DNA of 64,000 nt from Oscarella lobularis (Eukaryota; Porifera; Homoscleromorpha; Homosclerophorida; Oscarellidae), in NCBI RefSeq assembly GCF_947507565.1, contig NC_089185.1:3155029-3219028 (forward strand), in the 5' to 3' direction. The notes beneath the pieces were generated by a model, which saw only the letters and a program-made list of their open reading frames with translations, made no database searches and was not told the DNA's origin. Below are positions 50,501-60,149 of the stretch, piece by piece (positions within the stretch are counted from its first letter, which is position 1; each line of letters opens with the position of its first letter). The translations under genes were made by a program, and so were the position numbers.

Positions 50501-52384
50501 GAATCAAAGTTTAGGCCCTCAACTTTATCTTCAGGCTCTTAGAATCAAAGTTTAGTTCCTCAACTTTATCTTTAGGTCCTTAGAATCAGAGTTTTGGCCC
50601 TGACCTTTATCTTCAGGCCCTTAGAATCAATGTTTGGGCCTTCAACTTTATCTTCAGGGTCTTAAAATTAGAGTTTAGGCCCTCAACTTTATCTTTAGCT
50701 CCTTAGAATCAAAGTTTAAGCCCTTAACTTTATTTTTAGGTCCTTAGAATCAAAGTTTATGCCCTCATCTTTATCTTCAGAACATTAAAATCGAAGTTTA
50801 TGCCCTCAACTTTATCTTGAGGGCCTTAGAATCAAAGTTTAGGCCCTCATCTTTATCTTCAGGGCCTTAGAATCGAAGTTTATGCCCTCAACTTTATCTT
50901 CAGGGCCTTAGAATCAAAGTTTATGCCCTCAACTTTATCTTCAGGCCCTTAGAATAAAAGTTTAGGCCCTCAACTTTATCTTCAGGCTCTTAGAATTGAA
51001 GTTTATGCCATCAACTTTATCTTCAAGTCCTTAGAATCAAAGTCTAGGCCCTCGACTTTATCTTCAGGTCCTTAGAATCAGAGTTTTGGCTCTGAACTTT
51101 ATCTTCAGGTCCTTAGAATCAAAATTTAGGCCCTCAACTTCATCTTCAGGTCCCTAGAATCAAAGTTTAGGCCCTCAAATTTATCTTCAGGTCCCTATAA
51201 TCAAAGTTTATGCCCTCAACTTTATCTTCAGGGCCTTAGAATCAATTTTTAGGCCCTCAACTTATCTTCAGGTCCTTGGAATCAAAGTTTAGGCCCTCAA
51301 CTTTATCTTCAGGTCCCTAAAATCAAAGTTTAGTCCCTCAACTTTATCTTCAAAGTCTTAGAATCAAAGTTTAGGCCCTCAACTTTATCTTCAGGTGCTT
51401 AGAATCAAAGTTTAGTCTCTCAACTTTATCTTCAGGTCCTTAGAATCAAAGTTTAGGCCCTCAACTTTATCTTCAGGTCCCTAGAATCAAAGTTTAGGCC
51501 CTCAACTTTATCTTCAGGCTCTTAGAATTGAAGTTTATGCCATCAACTTTATCTTCAAGTCCTTAGAATCAAAGTCTAGGCCCTCGACTTTATCTTCAGG
51601 TCCTTAGAATCAGAGTTTTGGCTCTGAACTTTATCTTCAGGTCCTTAGAATCAAAATTTAGGCCCTCAACTTCATCTTCAGGTCCCTAGAATCAAAGTTT
51701 AGGCCCTCAAATTTATCTTCAGGTCCCTATAATCAAAGTTTATGCCCTCAACTTTATCTTCAGGGCCTTAGAATCAATTTTTAGGCCCTCAACTTATCTT
51801 CAGGTCCTTGGAATCAAAGTTTAGGCCCTCAACTTTATCTTCAGGTCCCTAAAATCAAAGTTTAGTCCCTCAACTTTATCTTCAAAGTCTTAGAATCAAA
51901 GTTTAGGCCCTCAACTTTATCTTCAGGTGCTTAGAATCAAAGTATAGTCTCTCAACTTTATCTTCGGGTCCTTAGAATCAAAGTTTAGGCCCTCAACTTT
52001 ATCTTCAGGTCCCTAGAATCAAAGTTTAGGCCCTCAACTTTATCTTCAAATTCTTAGAATCAAAGTTCAGGCCCTCAACTTTATCTTCAGGTGCTTAGAA
52101 TCAAAGTTTAGTCTCTCAACTTTATCTTCAAGTCCTTAGAATCAAAGTTTAGTCTCTCAACTTTATCTTCAGGTCCTTAGAATCAAAGTTTTGGCCCTCA
52201 ACTTTATCTTCAGGCCCTTAGAATCAAAGTTTAGGCCCTCAACTTTATCTTCAGGGCCTTAGAATCAAAGTTTAGGTCCTCAACTTTATCTTCAGGGCCT
52301 TAGAATCAAAGTTTAGGCCCTCAACTTTATCTTCAGGTCCTTAGAATGAAAGTTTAGGCTCTCAACTTTATCTTCAGGGCCTTA
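47568..52384 (+). repeat. Mosaic module 6, 41-bp part (about 117 units)
   Basis: This is the longest 41-bp block. It opens with the same CTTCAATGCC variant unit and contains large internal duplications. Examples are about 49700-50060, 50960-51330 and 51510-51880, where the CTATAATCAAAG and CAATTTTTAGGCC variants recur in the same order. It ends at the sixth CCTTAGCTAGCCCGTG junction. Confidence 0.95.
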
Positions 52385-52465
52385 GCTAGCCCGTGTAAGT
52401 TCGCTGTAATTTATTACAGGAGAGACCCGTTGGCTAACCCCGTGTAATTTCGATGTAATTTTTGG
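52385..52465 (+). repeat. Terminal 49-bp remnant
   Basis: About one and a half 49-bp units, ending GTAATTTTTGGGAGAATTTG, where the 17-bp array starts. A matching joint occurs at about 54790. Confidence 0.9.
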
Positions 52466-52772
52466 GAGAATTTGTCCTGGGACAATTTCTCCTGGGGACA
52501 ATTTCTCCTGGGGCAATTTGTCCTGGGACAATTTGTCCTGGGGACAATTTGTCCTAAAGACAATTTGTCCTGGGACAATTTGTTCTGGGGACAATTTATC
52601 CAGGGACAATTTGTCCTGGGGACAATTTATCCTGGGACAATTTGTCCTGGGGACAAATTGTCCTTGGTCAATTTGTCCTGGGGACAATTGGTCCTGGCCC
52701 AATTTGTCCTGGGACAATTTGTCCTGGGACAATTTGTCCTGGGACAATTTGTCCTGGGGACAAATTGTCCCT
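52466..52772. repeat. 16-17 bp self-complementary array, GGACAATTTGTCCTGG (first)
   Basis: About 18 units. GGACAATTTGTCC is a palindrome with one central base pair, and GGACAAATTGTCC (a unit inversion) also occurs. Both strands are open for 100-140 codons (WDNLSWGQFVLG; QDKLSPGQIVP) because slips of one base are frequent; these are not genes. Confidence 0.93.
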
Positions 52773-52831
52773 CTTCCAATATTCGCGAAACCGCTCTGTA
52801 CGTGTTGCCGTGGCATTCTATAGGCGTAGCA

Positions 52832-53028
52832 ATGTGAAACCCCGATCGTTAATAGTTTATTTATGATGTCACAATGTTAAACCGGTGAGGTCACGTGCTT
52901 ATGTTAGCGCGCGCGCGTCTCGTTTCGAAGAAACACGGTTTCTGGCTCGTTTTCGACGATGCGAAGGTCCGAGCGACGTCAAAAGGTAAGTAGTAGATAG
53001 TTACGAAGCAGTTTAGAGCGTTCGTCGC
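52832..53028 (+). other. GC-rich subtelomeric element, copy 2 (diverged, short)
   Basis: It starts TGTGAAACCCCG at the same point as copies 1 and 3. It retains ATGATGTCAC, GGTCACGTGC, TTAGCGCGCGC, TCGTTT and GAGCGACGTCAAAAG in the same order. It stops near GTTTAGAGCGTTCG, where a 21/24-bp array begins. A 60-bp unique lead (52773-52831) precedes it. Confidence 0.65.
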
Positions 53029-54672
53029 CCGCGGAGTACGTACACCACTTGTCGGAATATATACATCGCCTGCTGGCGGAGTAGGTACACCGCTTGCCGG
53101 AATATATACACCGCCTGCTGGCGGAGTACGTACACCGCCTTCGAGAATATATACACCGCCTGCCGGAATATATACACCGCCTGCTGGCAGAGTATTTACA
53201 CCGCCTGCCACAATATCTACACCGACTGCTGGCGGAGTACTTACACCGCTTGCCGGAATATATACGCCGCCTGCCGGCGGAGTACGTACACCGCCTGCCA
53301 GAATATCTAACCGCCTGCAGGAATATATACACCGGCCGCTGGCGGAGTACTTACACCGCTTGCCGGAATATATACACCGCCTGCCGGCGGAGTACGTACA
53401 CCGCCTGCCAGAATATCTAACCGCCTGCAGGAATATATACACCGGCCGCTGGCGGAGTACTTACACCGCTTGCCGGAATATATACACCGCCTGCCGGCGG
53501 AGTACGTACACCGCCTGCCAGAATATATACACCGCCTGCCGGAATACACCGCCTGCCGGAATATATAAACCGCTATCTCGCGGAGTACGTACACCGCCTG
53601 CCGGAATATATACACCGCCTGCCGGCAGAGTACGTACACAGCCTGCCAGAATATATACGCCGCCTGCCGGAATATCTACGCCGCCTGCCGGCGGAGTACG
53701 TACACCGCCTGCCGGCAGAGTACGTACACCGCCTGCCAGAATATATACAACGCCTGCCAGATTATATACACCGCCAGCCGGCGGAGTACGTACACCGCCT
53801 GCCGGAATATATACACCGCCTGCTGGCTGAGTACTTACACCGCCTGCCGGAATATATACACCGCCTGCTTGCGGAGTACTTACACCGCCTGCCAGAATAT
53901 GTACACCGCCTGCCGGAATATATACACCGCCTGCCGGCGGAGTACGTACACTGCCTGCCAGAATATCTACACTGCCTGCAGGAATATATACACCGCCTGC
54001 TGGCGGAGTTACGTACACCGCCTGCCAGAATATCTACACCGCCTGCAGGAATATATACACCGCCTTCTGGCGAAGTACTTACACCGCCTGCCAGAATATC
54101 TACACCGCCTGCTGGCGGAGTACGTACACCGCTTGCCGGAATGTATACACCGCCTGCCGGAATATATACACCGCCTGCTGGCGGAGTACGTACACCGCTT
54201 GCCGGAAAATATACACCGCCTGCTGGCCGAGTACTTACACCGCCTGCCAGAATATATACACCGCCTGCCTGAATATATACACCGCCTGCCGGAATATATA
54301 CACCGCCTGCCGGCGGAGTACGTACACCGCCTCCCGGAATATATACGCCGCCTGCCGGAATATTTACGCCGCCTGCCGGAATATTTACACCGCCTGCCGG
54401 AATATATACACCGCCTGCCAGAATATATATACCGCCTGCCGGAATATCTACACCGCCTGCCGGAATACATACACCGCCTGCTGGTGGAGTACGTTCACCG
54501 CCTGCCGGAATATATACACCGCCTGCTGGCTGAGTACTTACACCGCCTGCCAGAATGTATACACCGCCAGCCGGAATATTTACACCGCCTGCCGGAATAT
54601 GTACACCGCCTGCAGGAATATATACACCGCCTGCTGGCGGAGTACGTACACCGCCTGCCAGAATATATACAC
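53029..54672 (+). repeat. 21/24-bp minisatellite, GCCGGAATATATACACCGCCT
   Basis: Two unit types alternate: a 21-bp unit with ATATATACACC and a 24-bp unit with GGCGGAGTACGTACACC. ATATAT and GTACGTAC are palindromic. Lengths divisible by three leave long open frames (YIHRLPE repeats on the plus strand, YIPAGGV or IYSGRRC on the minus), none judged a gene. A block around 53230-53340 is repeated at 53350-53460. Confidence 0.94.
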
Positions 54673-54799
54673 CCCCTGTAATTTCCCTTTAATTTATTAC
54701 AGGAGAGACCCGTTGGCTAACTCCCTGTAATTTCGCTGTAATTTATTACAGGAGAGACACGTTGGCTAACCCCCTGTAATTTCCCTGTAATTTTTTGAG
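54673..54799 (+). repeat. 49-bp family remnant, second short block
   Basis: About two and a half 49-bp units, some with TTTCCCTGTAA in place of TTTCGCTGTAA. The array passes into the 17-bp family through TTTTTTGAGAATTTGTTCTGG, as at 52465. Confidence 0.9.
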
Positions 54800-55468
54800 A
54801 ATTTGTTCTGGGACAATTTGTCCTGGCGACAATTTGTCCTGGGGACAATTGGTCCTGGGATAATTTGTTCTATGACAATTTGTTTTGGGGACAATTTGTC
54901 CTAGGGAAATTTTGTCCTAGGACAATTTGTCCTGGGACAATTTCTCCTTGGGACAATTTGTGCTGGGGACAATTTGTCCTGGGACAATTTGTCCTGGGGA
55001 CAATTTGTCCTGGGGACAATTTGTCCTGGGACAATTTGTCCTGGGGACAATTTTGTCCTGGGACAATTTGTCCTGGGACAATTTTTCCTTGGGACAATTT
55101 TTCTTGGGACAAATTGTCCTGGCACAATTTGTCCTGGGACAATTTGTCCTGGCACAATTTGTCCTGGGACAATTTGTCCTGGGACAATTTGTCCCCAGGA
55201 CAATTTGTCCTGGGGACAATTTGTTCTGGGACAATTTGTCCTGGGGAGAATTTCTCCTGGGACAATTTGTCCTGGGACAATTTGTCCTGGGACAATTTGT
55301 CCTGGACAATTTTTCCTGGGGACAATTTGTCCTGGAGACAATTTTTCCTGGGGACAATTTGTTCTGGGACAATTTGTCCTTGGTACAATTTGTCCTGGGA
55401 CAATTTGTCCTGGGACAATTTGTCCTGGGACAATTTTACCTGGGGACAATTTGTCTTGGGGAGAATTT
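54800..55468. repeat. 16-17 bp self-complementary array (second, about 40 units)
   Basis: Same family as 52466-52772. Most units contain GGACAATTTGTCC, and one inverted step occurs near 55193 (GTCCCCAGGACAATTTG). Five overlapping open frames of 150-200 codons on both strands are composition effects. Confidence 0.94.
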
Positions 55469-55540
55469 ATTCGTAATTAATGCGGCATTTATTCGGAATT
55501 AATGCGGCATTTATTCGGAATTAATTCGGTATTTATTCTC
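55469..55540. repeat. 22-bp AATAAATGC-type repeat, second site
   Basis: Three to four units of TTAATGCGGCATTTATTCGGAA, related to 29589-29693. Confidence 0.8.
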
Positions 55541-55965
55541 AACAAGTGAAAGTTCTACCTTCACTAGGAGTGTAGGTTGTACCTTCACAGCGAGTGAAAG
55601 TTCTACCTTCACAACGAGTGAAGGTTCTACCTTCATTAGGAGAGATCATTCATTAGTAGTGAATGTTCTAATTTCATTAGTAGTACAAGTTTTACCTTCG
55701 TTAGGAGTGAAGGTTCTACCTTCACAAAGAGTGATGATTCTACCTTCACTTCGAGGGAAGGTTCTGCCTTCACTAGGAGTGAAAGTTCTACCTTCACTAT
55801 GAGTGAAGGTTATACCTTCACAACAAGGGAAGGTTTTACCTTCTATATTAGTGAAGGTTCTATCTACACTACGAGTAAAGGCTCTACCTCCACAACGAGT
55901 AAAGGTTCTACCTTTACTACGAGTGAAGGTTCTACATTCACAACGAGTAAAAGTTCTACCTTCAG
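55541..55965. repeat. 24-bp hairpin repeat, GTGAAGGTTCTACCTTCAC
   Basis: About 17 units of GAGTGAAGGTTCTACCTTCA followed by CTAG or CAAC. GTGAAGGT and ACCTTCAC are perfect complements around a 3-nt loop. A short outlier is found at about 57388-57425. Confidence 0.92.
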
Positions 55966-56085
55966 GGTTCTGCCCACATGGGTCGGCATGGGTCGGCCCC
56001 GACCCTTACTCGCCTATCGCCGACCCATACTACTATAACGTTATGACAGCCCGTAGCTTGCAATAATTACTGCCGGGTACATCGT
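55966..56085. other. Unique spacer with GGGTCGGCATGGGTCGG words
   Basis: A short non-tandem segment with three CATGGGTCGG/CCGACCC words, two direct and others inverted (CCCGACCC, GCCGACCCATAC). No gene is seen. Confidence 0.5.
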
Positions 56086-56196
56086 CCAAAACAACCGTCC
56101 AAGACAATTTTTAAAATGGTCCAAGACAATTTTAAAAATCGTCCAAGACGATTTTATAAATGGTCCAAGACAATTTTAAAAATTGTCCCAAGAAAA
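56086..56196. repeat. TCCAAGACAATTTTAAAAATCG repeat
   Basis: Five degenerate ~22-bp units. The same family resumes at 57003-57330 after the GTAGATT array, so the latter appears to have expanded inside it. Confidence 0.85.
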
Positions 56197-57002
56197 ATTA
56201 GATGGTAGGTAGATTGTAGATTTGTAGATTGTAGATTTGTAGATTCGTAGATTGTAGATTCGTAGATCGTAGATTCGTAGATTGTAGATTTGTAGATTTG
56301 TAGATTGTAGATTCGTAGATCGTAGATTCGTAGATCGTAGATTTGTAGATTTGTAGATTGTAGATTCGTAGATCGTAGATTCGTAGATCGTAGATTTGTA
56401 GATTGTAGATTAGTAGATTTGTAGATTCGTAGATTTGTAGTTTTGTAGATTGTAGATTTGTAGATTCGTAGATTTGTAGATTTGTAGATAGTAGATTCGT
56501 AGATTGTAGATTTGTAGATTCGTAGATTTGTAGATTTGTAGATAGTAGATTCGTAGATCGTAGATTCGTAGATCGTAGATTCGTAGATAGTAGATTCGTA
56601 GATCGTAGATTCGTAGATTGTAGATTTGTAGATTTGTAGATTATAGATTGTAGATCGTAGATTTGTAGATTGTAAATATAGATCGTAGATTTGTACATTT
56701 GTAGATCGTAGATTCGTAGATCGTAGATCGTTAGATTTGTAGATTGTAGATCGTAGATTCGTAGATCGTAGATTTTTAGATTTGTAGATTGTAGATTCGT
56801 AGATCGTAGATCGTAGATTTGTAGATCGTAGATTTGTAGATTGTAGATTTGTAGATCGTTAGATTCGTAGATTGTAGATTCGTAGATCGTAGATTCGTAG
56901 ATCGTAGATTTGTAGATTGTAGATTTGTAGATCGTTAGATTTGTAGATCGTAGATTTGTAGATTTGTAGATCGTAGATTCGTAGATCGTAGATTCGTAGA
57001 TC
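56197..57002 (+). repeat. 7-8 bp array, GTAGATT / CGTAGATC
   Basis: About 105 short units of GTAGATT, CGTAGATC, TGTAGATT. The minus strand is open for 166 codons of STNLQ/IYN repeats, not a gene. Confidence 0.93.
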
Positions 57003-57330
57003 TCAAGACATTTCTAAAGATTGTCCCCAGACATTTCTAAAGATTGTCCCCAGACAATTCTAAAAATTGTCCCAAGACAAGTCTAAAATTGTCTCAGGAC
57101 AATTTTAAAAATTGTTCCAAGACAATCCTTTAAAATTGTCTTAAGACAATTTTTAAAATTGTCCTGAGACAATTTAAAAAATTTAAAAATCGCCAAAACA
57201 GTTTTAAAAATGGTCCAAGACAATTTTAAAAATCGTTTTAAGAAATTTTTTAAATTGCCTAGGACCATTTTAAAATTGTCTTTGACGATTTTTAAAATTG
57301 TCTCGGACTTTTTTTAAAATTGCGTATTTT
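57003..57330. repeat. ATTGTCCCAAGACAATTTTAAA repeat, second part
   Basis: About 15 units, often with AATTGTC...GACAATT complementary halves. The minus strand gives an open frame of NFKNCL repeats, not a gene. Confidence 0.85.
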
Positions 57331-57770
57331 ATCTATCCTTCCATACCTTCTTCCCACACTAAAAATATTCTCGGCAGAACCCTGTACCTTCATTAGGAGT
57401 GAAGGTTCTACCTTCATTATGAGTAAAGGATCTTTTCAAAATTGTCTTTGGGACAATTTGTCCTTGGGACAATTTGTTCTGGGACAATTATAAAATTGTC
57501 CTAGGACAATTTTCGAGAATACGAACGACGCGCCGTTCCAGTCGTCATAACAGGCGCAACGGACACGTGGAAAGCGAGAACCGCGTGGACAGATACTGGG
57601 GTGAAGGTTTAGAAGGTAGGGATCGGGTTAGGTACAAAGCGAACCGAGTTAGAGCGAACAGACTGTGTAGAGCTGCCGTCGAGTGGAATTCGGGCTCGTT
57701 TAACGCTTAACGTGTACCGTTTTGCCTCGAACACCCTCGCAAACCCCTGCTACACTATTATCGATTGTAA
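57331..57770. other. Mixed spacer with short repeat remnants; possible retroelement remnant
   Basis: 57331-57440 is unique plus two 24-bp hairpin units; 57441-57515 holds four or five GGACAATTTGTCC-type units. 57520-57710 is unique and open on the plus strand to a stop at 57708-57710, encoding ENRVDRYWGEGLEGRD and RLCRAAVEWNSGSFN. The NRVDRYW pattern is reminiscent of the C-terminal end of some non-LTR reverse transcriptases (NRLDKYW). This is a faint hint only. Confidence 0.35.
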
Positions 57771-57772
57771 AT

Positions 57773-58966
57773 AGTTTGAAATCTTGGTTTTCAATACTTT
57801 TTTTGACGTCACTTATATAATCCACCATAGTCACGTGCGTGCGTTAGCGCGCTTGACTCGTTTGTTACGAATGAATGGAAAATGGCTCAAAACGACAGAT
57901 TCGAAGCTTGAGCGAAGTCAAAAGAGTGAAAGAGGTGAGTCTTGAGTAGTTTAGAACCCGTTCGACCGTTCGCAATGGCGCGAAACGATCGAAATCGAGG
58001 CGTCGGGTCGCCAAGGTGCGACGCGCCCTGCGAAATGCGCTGGAATCGTTTCGTTTCGACGCGGAATCATGTTTTCGGAACGTTACGAAGCGTTTAGCTG
58101 CATTCCGTGGCGTATTTCGAGTCGTTTGCGACGATTTTGATGTGCGAAAAGGGGGCGTGGCCCTTAACTTTCGCGCTCGCTCCACGACAAACGGCGTATC
58201 GTATGCCGTCGGCGAATCGAAAATCGAAAACTAGATGATATAGGGTTTCGATCGATGGTACGTTTGTCGCCGTACGTGGCGTCGTTGAGGCACGACGGCG
58301 TCGCAAAGGTGGGGTGATTTCGACGCACGCGAGAAGGCGTGTTTGTTTATTTGACACGTTTTTATGTCGAAAATTCGCGAATTTCGACATGACTTTGAAC
58401 CAATCTTATAGAGTCGTCGTTGGCGATTCGATTGGTCGTGGTCCGGTCGTCGTGCGACGTTTCGTGGCGAAATGGCACAATTTTTAAGTCGTTTGATCGC
58501 GAACGAGAAAATTCGAAATTGTTTTTCGATTTTCTCCGTCCCCTGAAGGAATTCGTTCGCGATTTTTCCTGGAGAGAATTTCTATTGGGTGGTACGCAAG
58601 GGACGAAAGGGTTTGGTGGCCGTCGGTCAAATTTTTGAGTGAAATTTCTACTCGTAAACTTTTTGGCTTTTTGTACATCTTTGCGACGTTGGCAAAGTGC
58701 CTTCCCTTTGTCGGATCGAGCCGAGATTTTTTATCTGGTCTCTCTGACCCCGGAGTTGTTGATAGCCAAAGTATCGTTGCCATAGCAACCAAAAATAAAA
58801 TTGTTTTTTTATTTTTTAGGTGTATCTTCCCTTGTTTCAAGCGGGCCCTTGGGGCCGCGAAAACGCGACAGAATATCCTTCGGGCGTGTAGCTATGTCAA
58901 AGACCATCCGGATCCCTATGCAGATGTTGAGGTAAGAAGTTACATCGCGAAACGTCTTCCATAAGG
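57773..58966 (+). other. GC-rich subtelomeric element, copy 3 (longest)
   Basis: The first 340 bp match copy 1 closely (TTTTGACGTCAC, AGTCACGTGCG, AGCGCGCTTGACTCG, GAGCGAAGTCAAAAG). It continues beyond the point where copy 1 stops, through a palindrome at 58364-58390 and an X-box-like site at 58777-58790. A TTTTTTTATTTTTTAG acceptor at about 58819 is followed by an exon-like segment (KTRQNILRACSYVKDHPDPY) and a GTAAGA donor at about 58933. This suggests it may once have been a transcribed unit. No protein family is recognised. Confidence 0.5.
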
Positions 58967-59068
58967 ACTAGGCTTAGAGTAATAACTATAGAGGTATCCC
59001 AAGTTTACTCATAGTTCCTTTGTGTAATTTTCTATTTCTAATAAAATTACTCATAGACCTTATATTTC

Positions 59069-59600
59069 ATGCTAGCCATTCCTCTGTGGCCAAGAGCGAC
59101 GAATAGGCCTTTAGTTGTTCCAGACGTTTATCTACTCGAGACTTTGGCCGACGCCAGGTACTTTTCTTTGTTTTCCCCTTTGTCAATTGTTTTGCCGTGT
59201 AGTTGTTCCTCCAATCAGACGAGGCAGACGCAGCCATCCCTCTGTGGCCAAGAGCGATAAATAGGCCATACCTCTGCAGAGGCTATAGAGTTGCCTCTCC
59301 GCTTAAGGCAGAGCACTGGCGGGTAAATCAGTGACGCCCCTTGGAATTGCACCTGTGAGTGGACTGACATCCCAGCTGCCACTTTCACAGTCCAAGGCTC
59401 GGAGCCAGGAGGTTAAACGGGCTCACCCTCCGCGGGGGAGTATGGAGTGACCCCACGAGTCCTTTGACTCACAGCAGGTGCCCACCTGGCCTTGCCTCCC
59501 ATTTGGGGCGAGGGGGTGGATGGAGGAGAGGGTAAACTCTGTTTAATTTTTGTGTGTACATCCGGGACTTTATTGAAATAAAATTTGACATGACTTCTCC
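59069..59600 (+). mobile_element. Retroelement-like 3' tail, copy 2
   Basis: It contains CTCTGTGGCCAAGAGCGA...ATAGGCC twice (about 59080-59105 and 59242-59268). Between them and after come AGGCCATACCTCTG, ATAGAGTTGCCTC, a GC-rich body, TTTTTGTGTGTACAT and a final GAAATAAAATT. This order matches copy 1 read on the minus strand. A short open frame (59069-59260) encodes VVPDVYLLETLADARYF, perhaps a coding remnant. The segment lies at the end of element copy 3, so the two may be 5' and 3' parts of one larger element. Confidence 0.5.
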
Positions 59601-60149
59601 TACTTTATTGTGTGTGCCGCCCTATCTACTTTCCACGCGCCTAACTAGGACCACGTGAGACGCGAGCGCGTGATTGTATTATGCGCCTAGTGCTAATCAA
59701 AAAATTATTACGTATGCAAAGTAAGGCAAATAAAGTCATCTTCCATTTTGCTGTCTTTTCTTTGACATCTGTCTGCCATATGAATGAAAACATATATTCA
59801 CTTTTTATCGTAGTGACGGTGATGACGTACGTTTTAAAAATGCCAGCTATTGACTTATAGCAAACAAAATGCCAGCTCCTTGCCTTCTATCAATATCTCT
59901 TACACATAGCAATCCTATAGAGATAAGAGCCTAAAAGAAAACAAGAGAACGCACAATTAGAAATAACAATGCAATGATCCCAAGAGTAGTTTAATTAACG
60001 CTAAAGACGAACGATTGGGAATTACAGCCTAATTAACTCTTGAAATTTTACTACTGTGCTCCTACTTATCGAACATCATAAACAAACATTAACGCAAAAC
60101 ACAAATAATTTAATTAATGGACAACACCACCATCTATGTTTACGACCAT
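59601..60149. other. Unique AT-rich spacer, no gene seen
   Basis: AT-rich sequence with a doubled AATGCCAGCT word (about 59840 and 59868) and several TTAATTAA sites. No coding signal was found. Confidence 0.5.

Noticed and set aside
52891-54681. YIHRLPE / YIPAGGV open frames on both strands
   Set aside because: Explained by 21- and 24-bp units; frames change with each irregular unit and both strands are open.
10915-54799. 49-bp and 41-bp arrays as CRISPR-like loci
   Set aside because: There are no unique spacers between repeats and no cas genes, and the host is a eukaryote. These are head-to-tail minisatellites.
54865-55502. Five overlapping 150-200 codon frames (GQFVLG, QDKLSPGQIVP)
   Set aside because: Palindromic 16-17 bp units open both strands; the arrangement shows no selection for a frame.
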